31,202 nt of DNA from JAEZVV01 sp036652035 (GTDB taxonomy: Bacteria > Pseudomonadota > Gammaproteobacteria > Burkholderiales > Burkholderiaceae_F), in the NCBI GenBank assembly GCA_036652035.1, contig JAVVWR010000037.1:1-31202 (forward strand), written 5' to 3'. A model generated the notes under the pieces. The model searched no databases. It was given only the letters and a program-made list of their open reading frames with translations, and was not told where the DNA came from. Made by a program: the position numbers and the translations under genes. Shown one piece after another: positions 23,182-31,202 of this stretch (position 1 is its first letter; each line of letters starts with the position of its first letter).

Positions 23182-23820
23182 ATGCGTTTCCTCAAGGTGC
23201 TGGCGGTGCTGCTGGCCTATCCGTCCGAACCGCTCGCGGCCGCCAGCGGTGAATTGCGCCAGGCGATCCAAGCCGAGCCCGGTCTGGCGGGGACTGACCG
23301 GGCCGCTCTGCGGTCTCTTGTGGTGGAAATCGAACAAGGCGATCTGCTCGAGAGGCAAGCGCGCTATAGCGGTTGGTTTGATCACGGTCGCGCGACCTCG
23401 CTCAACCTGTTCGAGCATCTGCATGGCGAATCGCGCGAGCGCGGTCCGGCCATGGTCGAACTTAAAGCCTTGTATGCGCGCCACGGATTGAGCTTGGCGA
23501 GCATCGAGCTGCCCGATGCCTTACCGGTGTTTCTGGAGTTTCTTTCGACCCAGCCGCGCGATGTGGCCCGGCTTCAGTTGCGGGACGCGGCCGATGCCAT
23601 CCGGGCGATCGGTGAGGCGCTGGCCGTGCGGCGATCGCCGTATGCCGCCGTGCCTCAAGTCTTGTTGTCGATCGCCGGGGTGGCGGGCTTGAGCGCGCGT
23701 CCGGTGCTGCCGCCCGAGCCACCGCCGGACGCCGAATGGGCCGAGGCACCGGTCAGCTTTGGCGCGCCGCAAGGCGTGGTGAGCCAGGTGATGCGCTTTG
23801 TCCGGCGCGGGCGAGGCTGA
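23182..23820 (+). CDS. narJ: Nitrate reductase molybdenum cofactor assembly chaperone
   Basis: NarJ holds apo-NarG in the cytoplasm until Mo-bis-MGD and the FS0 cluster are inserted, then allows docking to NarI; it is not part of the final enzyme. The 212-residue product is recognisable from LKVLAVLLAYPSEPL at the N-terminus, FDHGRATSLNLFEHLHGESRERGPAMVEL (about 68-97), the conserved LFEH-HGESRDRG core of the family, and ELPDALPVFLEFLST followed by SPYAAVPQVLL. GGGAG lies 7 bases before this ATG; an in-frame ATG at 23092 has no family support. The gene is on the strand opposite narGHIK and not between narH and narI. A 6-bp stem (23812-23817 with 23831-23836) with Ts a little later may end its message. 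Confidence 0.93.
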   Translation: MRFLKVLAVLLAYPSEPLAAASGELRQAIQAEPGLAGTDRAALRSLVVEIEQGDLLERQARYSGWFDHGRATSLNLFEHLHGESRERGPAMVELKALYARHGLSLASIELPDALPVFLEFLSTQPRDVARLQLRDAADAIRAIGEALAVRRSPYAAVPQVLLSIAGVAGLSARPVLPPEPPPDAEWAEAPVSFGAPQGVVSQVMRFVRRGRG

Positions 23821-23850
23821 GGGGCGCACCGCCTCGTCCGCTGGGTCTTT

Positions 23851-24294
23851 TTAGTAGATGCCGGGGAAAAAGCGTGCCGCCTTGGTTTTGTAGGCGAGGT
23901 ATTGCGGAAAGCGTGCGGTGAGCAGGACTTCCTCCCGCCTCGCCTTGGTGTCGAGCACCAAAAACAGCGCGCCGAACAAGGCCATGCGGGCGAGTCTCGG
24001 GTCGATGGCCACCAGGCCCGCCGCCATCAGCAGCAAGGCGGTGTACATCGGATGCCGCAGGCGCCGGTAAGGGCCGCGGGTCACCAGTTCGGCGCCGTCA
24101 CGCACTTCAGGCCGGATGTTGAAATTGCCGATTTTGTTGTAGCCCAGGGCCCACAGGCCGAGCACGGTGCCGAGCGCAAAAAGCGGCAGGGCGAAGACCC
24201 AGCCGCGAGCGATGGCGCTGGGCGCCGTACTGGCCAGAATGACGGCGAGCAGTGCGAACTGCAGACCGACCAGCGTGCCTGACGACAGCCGCAT
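23851..24294 (-). CDS. Isoprenylcysteine carboxyl methyltransferase-like membrane protein
   Basis: The 147-residue protein has three or four hydrophobic helices (about 8-24, 31-50, 84-100, 104-115) and the C-terminal motif set of the ICMT/phospholipid methyltransferase group: NIRPEVRDGAELVTRGPYR (59-77), RHPMY (80-84) and EEVLLTARFPQYLAYK (121-136). These bind S-adenosylmethionine in family members. Bacterial homologues have few known substrates, so only a membrane methyltransferase function is proposed. The chosen ATG is 4 bases after the fbp stop, suggesting coupling; the frame continues upstream into fbp without homology. It is the last gene of the pepN-fbp strand and faces narJ, 30 bases away. 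Confidence 0.82.
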   Translation of the reverse strand: MRLSSGTLVGLQFALLAVILASTAPSAIARGWVFALPLFALGTVLGLWALGYNKIGNFNIRPEVRDGAELVTRGPYRRLRHPMYTALLLMAAGLVAIDPRLARMALFGALFLVLDTKARREEVLLTARFPQYLAYKTKAARFFPGIY

Positions 24295-24298
24295 CCGA

Positions 24299-25297
24299 TC
24301 AGACCTGATGGTAGGCCGTGGCGCGTTCGACTTCGTCGGCCGAGCCGAGAAAGACCGCGACTCGCTGGTGCAGATGCTCGGGCTCGAGATCGAGAATGCG
24401 GCCATGGCCGTTGGTGGAGGCGCCGCCCGCCTGCTCGACGATCCACGACATCGGGTTGGCTTCGTACATCAGGCGCAGCTTGCCGGCCTTCTCGGGCTCG
24501 CGCGCATCGCGCGGGTACATGAAGATGCCGCCGCGGCTGAGGATGCGATGCACGTCGGCCACCATCGAGGCGATCCAGCGCATGTTGTAGTTCTTGCCCA
24601 GGGGGCCGGTGGTGCCGGCGAGCATCTCGTCGACGTAGCGCTTCACCGGGGCTTCCCAGTGGCGCATGTTTGACATGTTGATCGCGAACTCTTTGGTCTG
24701 ACGCGGGATCTGAACGCCGTCGGAGGTGAGCAGGAAGCTGCCGGTGTCGCGGTCGAGCGTGAAGATCGCCACGCCATGGCCCACGGTCAGGACGAACTGC
24801 GTCTGCGGGCCGTAGATCGCGTAGCCGGCGGCGACCTGGCGCGTGCCCTTTTGCAGGAAGGCGGCGTCGTCGGGCGCGCTGCGGCTCTCGGGCGCCGGCA
24901 GCACCGAGAAGATGGTGCCGATCGAGACGTTGACGTCGATGTTGCTCGAGCCGTCGAGCGGATCGAACAGCAGCAGGTAGCGGCCGCGCGGGTAGGCGAC
25001 CGGAATCGCGTGCGAGTTGGTCATCTCCTCGCTCGCCATGCCGGCGAGGTGGCCGCCCCATTCATTGGCTTCGATCAGGATCTCGTTGGAGATCACGTCG
25101 AGCTTTTTCTGCGCCTCGCCTTGCACGTTGTCGGTGCCGGCCGCGCCCAGCACGCCGCCGAGGGCGCCCTTGCCGACCTTGTGGCTGATCGTCTTGCAGG
25201 CGCGGGCAACGGTTTCAATCAGAAGTCGCACATTGGAGTCGAGCGCATGTTCGCGCTCCATGCGGATCAGGTAATGGGTCAGAGTGATTTGAGCCAC
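24299..25297 (-). CDS. fbp: Fructose-1,6-bisphosphatase, class I
   Basis: The enzyme removes the 1-phosphate of fructose 1,6-bisphosphate in gluconeogenesis (and in the Calvin cycle, where present). The product has 332 residues, like E. coli Fbp. The metal site is seen in ASEE (88-91) and DPLDGSSNIDVNVSIGTIF (112-130), and the C-terminal substrate loops in GGIFMYPRDAREPEKAGKLRLMYEANPMSWIVEQAGG. The start is read as GTG at 25297: AAGGA lies 5 bases before it and the protein begins AQITLTHYL as in the family; a longer frame to 25363 would overlap pepN. It is 22 bases after pepN. Confidence 0.96.
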   Translation of the reverse strand: MAQITLTHYLIRMEREHALDSNVRLLIETVARACKTISHKVGKGALGGVLGAAGTDNVQGEAQKKLDVISNEILIEANEWGGHLAGMASEEMTNSHAIPVAYPRGRYLLLFDPLDGSSNIDVNVSIGTIFSVLPAPESRSAPDDAAFLQKGTRQVAAGYAIYGPQTQFVLTVGHGVAIFTLDRDTGSFLLTSDGVQIPRQTKEFAINMSNMRHWEAPVKRYVDEMLAGTTGPLGKNYNMRWIASMVADVHRILSRGGIFMYPRDAREPEKAGKLRLMYEANPMSWIVEQAGGASTNGHGRILDLEPEHLHQRVAVFLGSADEVERATAYHQV

Positions 25298-25308
25298 GCT
25301 TGTCCTTC

Positions 25309-25326
25309 GTTCAGTTTGTTCAGTTT
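25309..25326. repeat. 9-bp tandem repeat over the pepN stop
   Basis: GTTCAGTTT occurs twice in a row (25309-25317, 25318-25326). On the minus strand the unit carries TGA, and because it is 9 bases long it repeats the pepN stop codon in frame, just before the fbp ribosome site. Confidence 0.7.
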
Positions 25327-27992
25327 GAATTGTCGAGGGCTTTGCCGACGATCTCGCGCACATCGCCCGAGAGCTTGTCGTGCGCGGCCACTTCGGCCAG
25401 GGCGGCGCGCATCAGCCGCGCTCGGTCGGGGGTGAACTTGCGCCAGCGGTCGAGCGCCCGTGCCACGCGCGCGGCCACTTGGGGGTTGATCGCGTCGAGC
25501 GCCAGCACTTGCTGCACCCACAGCGCATAGCCGCTGCCGTCGGCACGGTGGAATTCCGCATCGTTGCTGCGGCAGAAGGCCAACACCAGCGCGTAGACGT
25601 TGTTGGGGTTGGAATTGGAAAAAGCGGGGTGGCGCATCAGCATGCGGATCCGCTCAACCACCGGTGGCTCGCCCGGCTGCATGCTTGAGGTGGCTTGCAC
25701 TTGGAACCACTTATTCATCAACAGCGGATCGTGGCTCCAATCGCGCGAGGTCTGCACCAGCAGGTCGGCTTTGAAGGGTGCGGTGCTGTTGACGATCGCG
25801 GTGAGCGCGGCAAGCCGGTCGCTCATGTTGTTGGCCGACTCGAACTGGCCGCGGGCGAGTTCCGTCGCTTCCACGCTGCCACCGGCGACCCGATAGGCGA
25901 GCGCCAGGTTCTTGAGCGCGCGTCGACCCGCGGCCGCCGGTTCGGGGCAATACTCGCCCGGGGTCTGGTGGGCCGCGTAGGTGGCTTGCCATTCGCTGGC
26001 GAGCTGGCGACCGAGCTCGGCACGCAGGAAGTGGCGCGCGGTGTGAATCGCTTGCGGGTCGACCATCGCCCGGCTTTCGGCGATGACGCTCTCCGCGGGC
26101 AGGGTGAGTGCCAGTTCGCGGTAGGCCGGCGACAGATCGGGGTCGGCGAGCGTCTTGGCAAAAGCAGTGATGAAGGCGGTATCAAGCGCGAGCGGCCGGC
26201 CGGTCTCGACCTGGTCGGCGAGCCGCTGCAACTGCGCCAGTGCCAGACGCTGGCCGGCCTCCCAGCGGTTGAAAGGATCGGAGTCGTGCGCCGCCAGAAA
26301 AGCCAGTTCGCGGTCGGTGTAGCGGTAGTCGATCACCACTGGCGCCGAGAAGCCGCGCGCGAGCGAGGGCACGGGCGCGTGCTCGATACCGACAAAGACA
26401 AAGCGCTGCTGGGCCTGGGTCAGCTCGATCACGCGGGTGCCGGTCACGGCCTCGGTCTCGCCCGCGAGTCTGAGCGGGAGATCCTGGCCGTCGGCGCCGA
26501 CCAGGCCGAGCGCGAGCGGAATCAGGAAGGGCAGCTTGGTCGGCTGACCGGGCGTGGAAGGCGTGGTTTGGGCCGCGGTCAGCTCGTAGGTGCGGGCGGC
26601 TTCGTCCCAGCGGCCGTTGACCACCACGCGCGGCGTGCCTGACTGTGAGTACCAGCGTTCGAACTGGCCGAGGTCGCGGCCATTGGCGTCGGCCATCGCG
26701 GCGCGGAAATCGTCGCAAGTCACGGCCTGGCCGTCGTGGCGCTGAAAGTACAAGTCCATCCCGCGGCGAAAACCGTCGCGCCCGAGCAGGGTCTGAACCA
26801 TGCGCACCACTTCGGCGCCCTTTTCGTAGACCGTCGGGGTGTAGAAGTTGTTGATTTCCTGATAACTGTCGGGGCGGATCGGGTGGGCCATCGGGCCCGC
26901 ATCCTCGGGAAACTGGACCGCGCGCAAGGCCCGCACGTCCTCGATCCGCTTGACCGCTCGACCCGATTCGTCGCCCATCATGTCGGCCGAGAACTCCTGG
27001 TCGCGGAAGACGGTCAGGCCTTCCTTGAGCGAGAGCTGGAACCAGTCGCGGCAGGTGACGCGGTTGCCGGTCCAGTTGTGGAAATACTCGTGGCCGACGA
27101 TCGATTCGATGTTGGCGTAATCGACGTCGGTCGCCACCGCCGGGTTGGCCAGCACGTATTTGGCGTTGAAGATGTTGAGGCCCTTGTTCTCCATCGCCCC
27201 CATGTTGAAGTCGTTGCTGGCGACGATCATGAAACGGTCGAGGTCGAGTTCGAGCCCGTAGCGCTGCTCGTCCCAGCGGATCGACTTCTTGAGGCTCGCC
27301 ATCGCGTGCCCGGTCTTGTCCTCGTTGCCGGGCTCGACCCACACCTGGAGCAAGGCGGGGCGGCCGCTGGCGCGAACGATCCGCTCCTCGGTGACAGCAA
27401 AACGCCCGGCCACCAGAGCGAACAGGTAAGAGGGTTTGGGGAAGGGATCTTCCCAGCGGGCGAAGTGGCGACCGTCGGCCAGCTCGCCCTCGGCAACCCG
27501 ATTGCCGTTGGACAGGAGTACCGGGTAGTGCGCGCGATCGGCGCGCAGCGTCACGCGGTAGCGCGCCATCACGTCGGGGCGATCGGGAAAGAACGTGATG
27601 CGGCGGAAACCCTCGGCTTCGCACTGCGTGAAGAAATTGCCGTTCGAGACATAGAGTCCCGACAGCTGGGTGTTGGCGGCGGGATGGATCCGGTTGACCA
27701 CCACCAGCTCGGCGCGGGCCGGCATGCCATTGATGATCAGCTTGCCGTCGCGCAGCCAATAGCGGCCCGGCGTGATGGCCTTGCCATCGAGCGTGAGCGA
27801 GACCAGCTCGAGATCCTCGCCGTCGAGCACCAGTTCGTCGGCTTGCGATTGCGGGTGGCGGCGCACCGCCAGCTTGGCTGTCACCAGCGTGGACGCGGGG
27901 GCGAGATCGAACTCGAGATCGACGTGCTCGATCCAATGACCGGGCGCTCGATAGTCGGCGCGTTGGATCGTGACAGGCGGTTCAGTGCGCAT
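25320..27992 (-). CDS. pepN: Aminopeptidase N
   Basis: This 890-residue zinc metallopeptidase of family M1 removes N-terminal residues from peptides in the cytoplasm. The exopeptidase motif GAMEN (265-269) and the zinc site HEYFH (301-305) with the third ligand Glu 19 residues later (E324, in LKEGLTVF) are all there, and the catalytic Tyr is in the YEKGAEVVRM segment. The C-terminal all-helical DUF3458 part (about 540-890) follows, with ALVLAFCRSNDAEFHRADGSGY near the end, as in E. coli PepN (870). No signal peptide. The ribosome site is weak. It sits 55 bases after the kinase gene and 22 before fbp; a pepN-fbp pair is seen in several betaproteobacteria. Confidence 0.97.
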   Translation of the reverse strand: MRTEPPVTIQRADYRAPGHWIEHVDLEFDLAPASTLVTAKLAVRRHPQSQADELVLDGEDLELVSLTLDGKAITPGRYWLRDGKLIINGMPARAELVVVNRIHPAANTQLSGLYVSNGNFFTQCEAEGFRRITFFPDRPDVMARYRVTLRADRAHYPVLLSNGNRVAEGELADGRHFARWEDPFPKPSYLFALVAGRFAVTEERIVRASGRPALLQVWVEPGNEDKTGHAMASLKKSIRWDEQRYGLELDLDRFMIVASNDFNMGAMENKGLNIFNAKYVLANPAVATDVDYANIESIVGHEYFHNWTGNRVTCRDWFQLSLKEGLTVFRDQEFSADMMGDESGRAVKRIEDVRALRAVQFPEDAGPMAHPIRPDSYQEINNFYTPTVYEKGAEVVRMVQTLLGRDGFRRGMDLYFQRHDGQAVTCDDFRAAMADANGRDLGQFERWYSQSGTPRVVVNGRWDEAARTYELTAAQTTPSTPGQPTKLPFLIPLALGLVGADGQDLPLRLAGETEAVTGTRVIELTQAQQRFVFVGIEHAPVPSLARGFSAPVVIDYRYTDRELAFLAAHDSDPFNRWEAGQRLALAQLQRLADQVETGRPLALDTAFITAFAKTLADPDLSPAYRELALTLPAESVIAESRAMVDPQAIHTARHFLRAELGRQLASEWQATYAAHQTPGEYCPEPAAAGRRALKNLALAYRVAGGSVEATELARGQFESANNMSDRLAALTAIVNSTAPFKADLLVQTSRDWSHDPLLMNKWFQVQATSSMQPGEPPVVERIRMLMRHPAFSNSNPNNVYALVLAFCRSNDAEFHRADGSGYALWVQQVLALDAINPQVAARVARALDRWRKFTPDRARLMRAALAEVAAHDKLSGDVREIVGKALDNSN

Positions 27993-28047
27993 GGTGGGGC
28001 GGCAGGCGTAGGTGGTTTGGCATTGTAGCGAGGCCCTTGGCGGGGCT

Positions 28048-29976
28048 TTAGCAGCGTGGCAAGAGACGATCGATGCGGCTCAGAAACTCGGCTGCGTCGA
28101 GATCGGCTGGCCAGTCGGCGGGATCGTGCGCGGCCGCTGCGGGGTCATCGAGCCAGATCGCGCAGGCCAGGCGCGCAGTTTCGGTCTGAGTGGCGATCCG
28201 GGTTTTGAGTGCGATCGCTCGCGCGGCGTCGGCGCCGGCGGCGATCAGGATCAGATCCGGCTGGACGACGGCGGCGAGCACGGCCGCGCTGTCGTTGTCC
28301 TGGGCCTGCACCAGTTGCACCCGTGGTCGTCGCCGCAACCAGGTGGCGAGTTGCTCGTAAGTGGCATCGACGGCGGTTACCAGCAGCACGGTGCCGCCGA
28401 TGTCGTTGCGCAGGGTGGCGCTGGTGTGGGGGGGATCGGCTTCGACGGCATCGGATAGGCCGGCGCGCAAGCGGATGCGGAATTCACTGCCAATTCCTGG
28501 CTCGCTGCGGACCTCCAGTTGTCCGTCCATGGCTTCGATCAGCTTGAGCGAGATTGCCAGGCCGATGCCGTGGCCTTGGATGTTGGAAGCTTCCATGCCC
28601 AGTCGTGACCATGGCGTAAACAGCGCTTCGAGCTGGCGCTCGCTGATGCCGTGACCCTGATCGCGCACGGCAATCACCGCACTGCCGTCTTCGGCCTGCA
28701 CGCTCACGCTCAGAAGCCCGCCCGCGCGGTTGTACTTGACGCCGTTGGAGAGCAGGTTGCCGAGCACCTGGGCGAGCCGGGTGCGGTCGGCCCAGGCCGT
28801 GTCTGGCGCATCGGGGGCGATCACGATCCGGGTTTCGATCTGGCGTTCGCTGGCCGCGGCGGCGATCAGACCCACGACCTCGTCTAGTAAAGGGGCGAGC
28901 GGTACCTGACGCGGTCGCAGGCGCAGCGCGCCCGATTCGATCTGCGAAATGTCGAGCACTTCCTCAAACAAGGCGAGCAGTTGCCAGCCCGCCTGCTGGA
29001 TATGGTTGATCCGATGGCGGGCGAGCTCGGGCAGCTCGATCTCGGGGTCGAGCGCGAGCAGTTGCGCGTGGCCGAGGATGGCGTTGAGCGGTGTGCGCAA
29101 GTCGTGCGAGAGGCGTGACAGAAACTCGGTCTTGGCGCGGCTGGCGCGCTCCGTGGCGGCGCGGGCATGGTCGGCCGCGGCGGCCAGTTTTTGTTCGGTC
29201 ACATCCCACGCCACGCCGATCTGGCGCAAGGCCCGCCCGCCCGCGTCGCGCTCGATCCGTGAGCGGTGGGCGATCTGGCGCCATTGACCGTCAGGGCGCC
29301 AGACCCGGACCACGCTCTCGAAGCTGTCGTCGAGGTCGAGCGCACGCAAGGCTTTGTGCACGGACTCGGCGCGGTCGTCCGCGTGCAGCAATCCAAGCCA
29401 TTGGTCGAGCCGCGGGGCGGTCGCGCCAGGGGCACGGCCGTAGAGCCGCCACATCGCGTCGTTCCAGTGGATGTCGCCGGTGGCGGCATCGTGGTCCCAG
29501 ACGCCGATGCCCACGGCATCGGCGGTGAGTTTTTCACGCTGGGCGGCGTCGTACGCCGCGGACTGCGCGGCGCGCAGTTCGCTGACATCGAGTGTGGTGC
29601 CGAACACCCGCGTCAGGCTTCCCGCCGCGTCGCGCTCAGCGCGGCAGCGCGACAACAGGTGGCGGATTCGCCCGTCCGGGGTGCGGATTCGATATTCGAT
29701 TTCGCTGACGTCGGCGCCCAGCTCGACGGTTTCCTGTGCCCGGCGATGACGGTCGTGATCCTCGGGCAGGACGAGCTGTTCACGGAAGGTTCCGACCGAG
29801 GGAGGCGGCTGATCGAGCGGCCAGTCGGTCAGGCGGTACATCTGCGCGTCCCAATGCCGTTCGCCCGTGATCGGATTGAACTCCCACAGGGCGATGCCGG
29901 CGCTGCTGATGCTGTGTTCGAGACGTTCGATCCGGCGCGGCGCCGATTGAGCGCCGGGGGGGGAGTAGGGCTGCAT
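28048..29976 (-). CDS. Hybrid-like sensor histidine kinase with degenerate C-terminal receiver
   Basis: The 642-residue protein has no obvious membrane helix and probably senses a cytoplasmic signal. It has two PAS domains (about 16-135 and 148-262, each ending in a DVSELR or DVTEQK PAC motif), a HisKA domain with the phosphorylated His at H291 (FLSRLSHDLRTPLNAILGH), and an ATPase domain with N box NLLSNGVKYN (407-416), G1 RDQGHGI and G2 QGHGIGLAIS. Residues about 528-640 look like a receiver, but the acidic pair is T534-A535, the phospho-acceptor position in PDLILIAAG is A579 and the conserved Lys is missing, so it cannot be phosphorylated as usual. The start at 29976 is approximate; the frame extends upstream into the regulator gene. 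The partner gene lies 61 bases upstream. Confidence 0.9.
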   Translation of the reverse strand: MQPYSPPGAQSAPRRIERLEHSISSAGIALWEFNPITGERHWDAQMYRLTDWPLDQPPPSVGTFREQLVLPEDHDRHRRAQETVELGADVSEIEYRIRTPDGRIRHLLSRCRAERDAAGSLTRVFGTTLDVSELRAAQSAAYDAAQREKLTADAVGIGVWDHDAATGDIHWNDAMWRLYGRAPGATAPRLDQWLGLLHADDRAESVHKALRALDLDDSFESVVRVWRPDGQWRQIAHRSRIERDAGGRALRQIGVAWDVTEQKLAAAADHARAATERASRAKTEFLSRLSHDLRTPLNAILGHAQLLALDPEIELPELARHRINHIQQAGWQLLALFEEVLDISQIESGALRLRPRQVPLAPLLDEVVGLIAAAASERQIETRIVIAPDAPDTAWADRTRLAQVLGNLLSNGVKYNRAGGLLSVSVQAEDGSAVIAVRDQGHGISERQLEALFTPWSRLGMEASNIQGHGIGLAISLKLIEAMDGQLEVRSEPGIGSEFRIRLRAGLSDAVEADPPHTSATLRNDIGGTVLLVTAVDATYEQLATWLRRRPRVQLVQAQDNDSAAVLAAVVQPDLILIAAGADAARAIALKTRIATQTETARLACAIWLDDPAAAAHDPADWPADLDAAEFLSRIDRLLPRC

Positions 29977-30037
29977 GACATCGATCCGCGCGAACGCGGT
30001 TGGGGCAAGGCGGGGTGCGATCCGGTTGGCGCGTGGT

Positions 30038-30811
30038 TTAGAGGCGATGGCGATTGGACAGCAGCAAGGTGAGTACGGCCTGATGTTCGTGGTCGACCCG
30101 GCACAGGGCTTCGCGCGCGCCGCCGCCATTGGCTCTCTCGCAAAAACCGGCCGTTTCACCACATAACCCGGCCAGTCCCATCGCGCCCAGGAACTCGGCG
30201 CTGGATTTGAGTGCGCGCGCGGCACGCCCGCTGGCCTCGAAATCGTCCGACTCCAGTGCACGGCCCATGGCCTCGATCAACTGCGCGGCACGCAAGGCAA
30301 AAGATTCGATCACGGTGGGCGCGAACACGCGATCACCAGGGCGAACTTCGCCCAGGCGTTCAACGGTGAGGCGAAGCCGCTCGGCGTCGGAATTGCGCAG
30401 AGGGAAGCTGGCCTGGCCGCGTGCGGTCTGCACGCGTTCAATCGTGGCGCCCAGCAGGCCGGCAGCGATCGGCTTGCTGATGTGATCGTCAAAGCCCGCG
30501 ACGCGGCAGCGCTCGCGGTCGGTGGCGGACGAAAAACCGGTCACCGCGATCACGGGCAGCGGCCTCGCCTGCACGGCTGCTTCCTGTTCGCGCAGCGCGG
30601 CCAGAGTTTGAAAGCCGTCGAGCACTGGCATGTCGAGGTCGAGCAGCAGAATGTCGAAGCGGCCCGATCGAGCCAGAACCAGCGCGTGTTCGGGATCGGC
30701 CTGGACCGTCGGCGCGTGACCCAGCAGCGACAGCATGTGTGCTTCGAGTGAGGCGGAGATGGGGTCGTCGTCAACGACCAGGATGCGGGCAGATTCTTGG
30801 CGGAGGGACAT
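30038..30811 (-). CDS. Response regulator with receiver and degenerate Hpt-like domain
   Basis: The 257-residue protein has an intact N-terminal receiver: acidic residues D14-D15 in ILVVDDDP, phospho-acceptor D58 in LLLDLDMP, T91 in AVTGF and K113 in ISKPI. Residues about 160-250 form a helical region like a histidine phosphotransfer domain, but the sequence is RAARALKSSAEFLGA where the family has H-x-L-K-G-S: the histidine position is R199 and the Gly is S203. There is no DNA-binding domain. The start at 30811 is the last Met before the receiver; ATGs at 30841 and 30862 are possible and none has a good ribosome site. The gene is immediately upstream of the sensor kinase, its likely partner; output is unknown and may be protein-protein. 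Confidence 0.88.
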   Translation of the reverse strand: MSLRQESARILVVDDDPISASLEAHMLSLLGHAPTVQADPEHALVLARSGRFDILLLDLDMPVLDGFQTLAALREQEAAVQARPLPVIAVTGFSSATDRERCRVAGFDDHISKPIAAGLLGATIERVQTARGQASFPLRNSDAERLRLTVERLGEVRPGDRVFAPTVIESFALRAAQLIEAMGRALESDDFEASGRAARALKSSAEFLGAMGLAGLCGETAGFCERANGGGAREALCRVDHEHQAVLTLLLSNRHRL

Positions 30812-30895
30812 CGTGCGGAAGGGGCTTGCGTAAGTCGCCATGGCAGGCGCGAAGGCTAGCATTCACAGCGCCACGAGTGCGTGGGCGAACCGGCT

Positions 30896-31202
30896 TTACG
30901 CCATGGCGATTCGGTTGGCGCTGAGAATTCCGGCCAGGATCGGAGCGCCGCCGGCAAGATGAAACCAGGCAATCGGCTTGGCGAGGAAGAAAAAGCCCAG
31001 AAACGCAGCGAAGACCGGGATCCGATTGGCGAAGATCATGGGCAGAAAGGCGCTGGCGCGCGCTGCCCCGCGGTCCCAGCACCAGTCGGCGGCGAGTGAC
31101 GGCAGTATCGCCACGTAGGCGAGCCCTGCCACGACCCGTACCACGCCAGAGGCGGAAATGGTGGCGCCGAGCCATTGGTGGCGAACGATGCGGGCGCCGA
31201 AA
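30896..31202 (-). CDS. DMT-superfamily (EamA) transporter, C-terminal part
   Basis: The right edge cuts this gene; the last 101 codons are present, ending TAA at 30896. The fragment reads as the final helices of an EamA permease, including WCWDRGAARASAFLP, FANRIPVFAAFLGFFFLAKP and AWFHLAGGAPILAGILS, which match the family pattern of helix 8 to 10. There are 84 bases between its stop and the response regulator start, on the same strand. The substrate is unknown. Confidence 0.85.
   Translation of the reverse strand, partial: FGARIVRHQWLGATISASGVVRVVAGLAYVAILPSLAADWCWDRGAARASAFLPMIFANRIPVFAAFLGFFFLAKPIAWFHLAGGAPILAGILSANRIAMA

Overview
The window is about 31 kb of GC-rich proteobacterial chromosome. 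Membrane-bound nitrate reductase, a pepN-fbp gene pair, a Wolinella-type fumarate reductase cytochrome b and many AraC, ABC and DMT family genes suggest a facultatively anaerobic betaproteobacterium, perhaps Rhodocyclales-like. That placement is inference. A 100-N gap at 10404-10503 shows it is a draft scaffold, possibly from a metagenome. No tRNA, rRNA, CRISPR array, transposase or prophage gene was seen.

Layout from left to right. At 1-529 (minus) lies the N-terminal part of a diheme fumarate reductase cytochrome b (frdC), with a long gene-free upstream region holding an FNR-like site and hairpins. At 1191-4144 is a pyrimidine salvage neighbourhood: upp, a small exported protein on the other strand, and a CodA-type amidohydrolase translationally coupled to a guanidinium exporter (gdx). 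At 4255-6418 (plus) are a LapA-domain membrane protein, a secreted PEBP-fold protein and an overlapping AraC regulator. At 6437-13291 (minus) is a complete BMP-type nucleoside ABC importer (binding protein, double ATPase, two permeases) followed by a one-piece ABC exporter. At 13445-15351 (plus) are a DMT permease and a quinone oxidoreductase.

At 15397-23820 is the respiratory nitrate reductase locus: narG, narH, narI and narK on the minus strand, with the chaperone gene narJ not between narH and narI but upstream of narG on the opposite strand. At 23851-27992 (minus) are pepN, fructose-1,6-bisphosphatase and a small membrane methyltransferase. At 28048-30811 (minus) is a two-component pair in which the kinase carries a receiver-like domain without its phosphorylation residues and the response regulator carries an Hpt-like domain without its histidine. 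The right edge cuts an EamA transporter gene.

Functionally, nitrate enters through NarK and is reduced by NarGHI at the expense of quinol; fumarate reductase or succinate dehydrogenase activity would use the same quinone pool. The importer, CodA-like deaminase and uracil phosphoribosyltransferase together could take up nucleosides or bases and return them to UMP. The most unusual points are the displaced divergent narJ, the apparently collapsed phosphorelay, the CodA-like enzyme with a changed active-site neighbour coupled to Gdx, and a charge reversal in FrdC at the position of the Wolinella quinol-site glutamate. No wholly new multi-gene system could be established from sequence alone.
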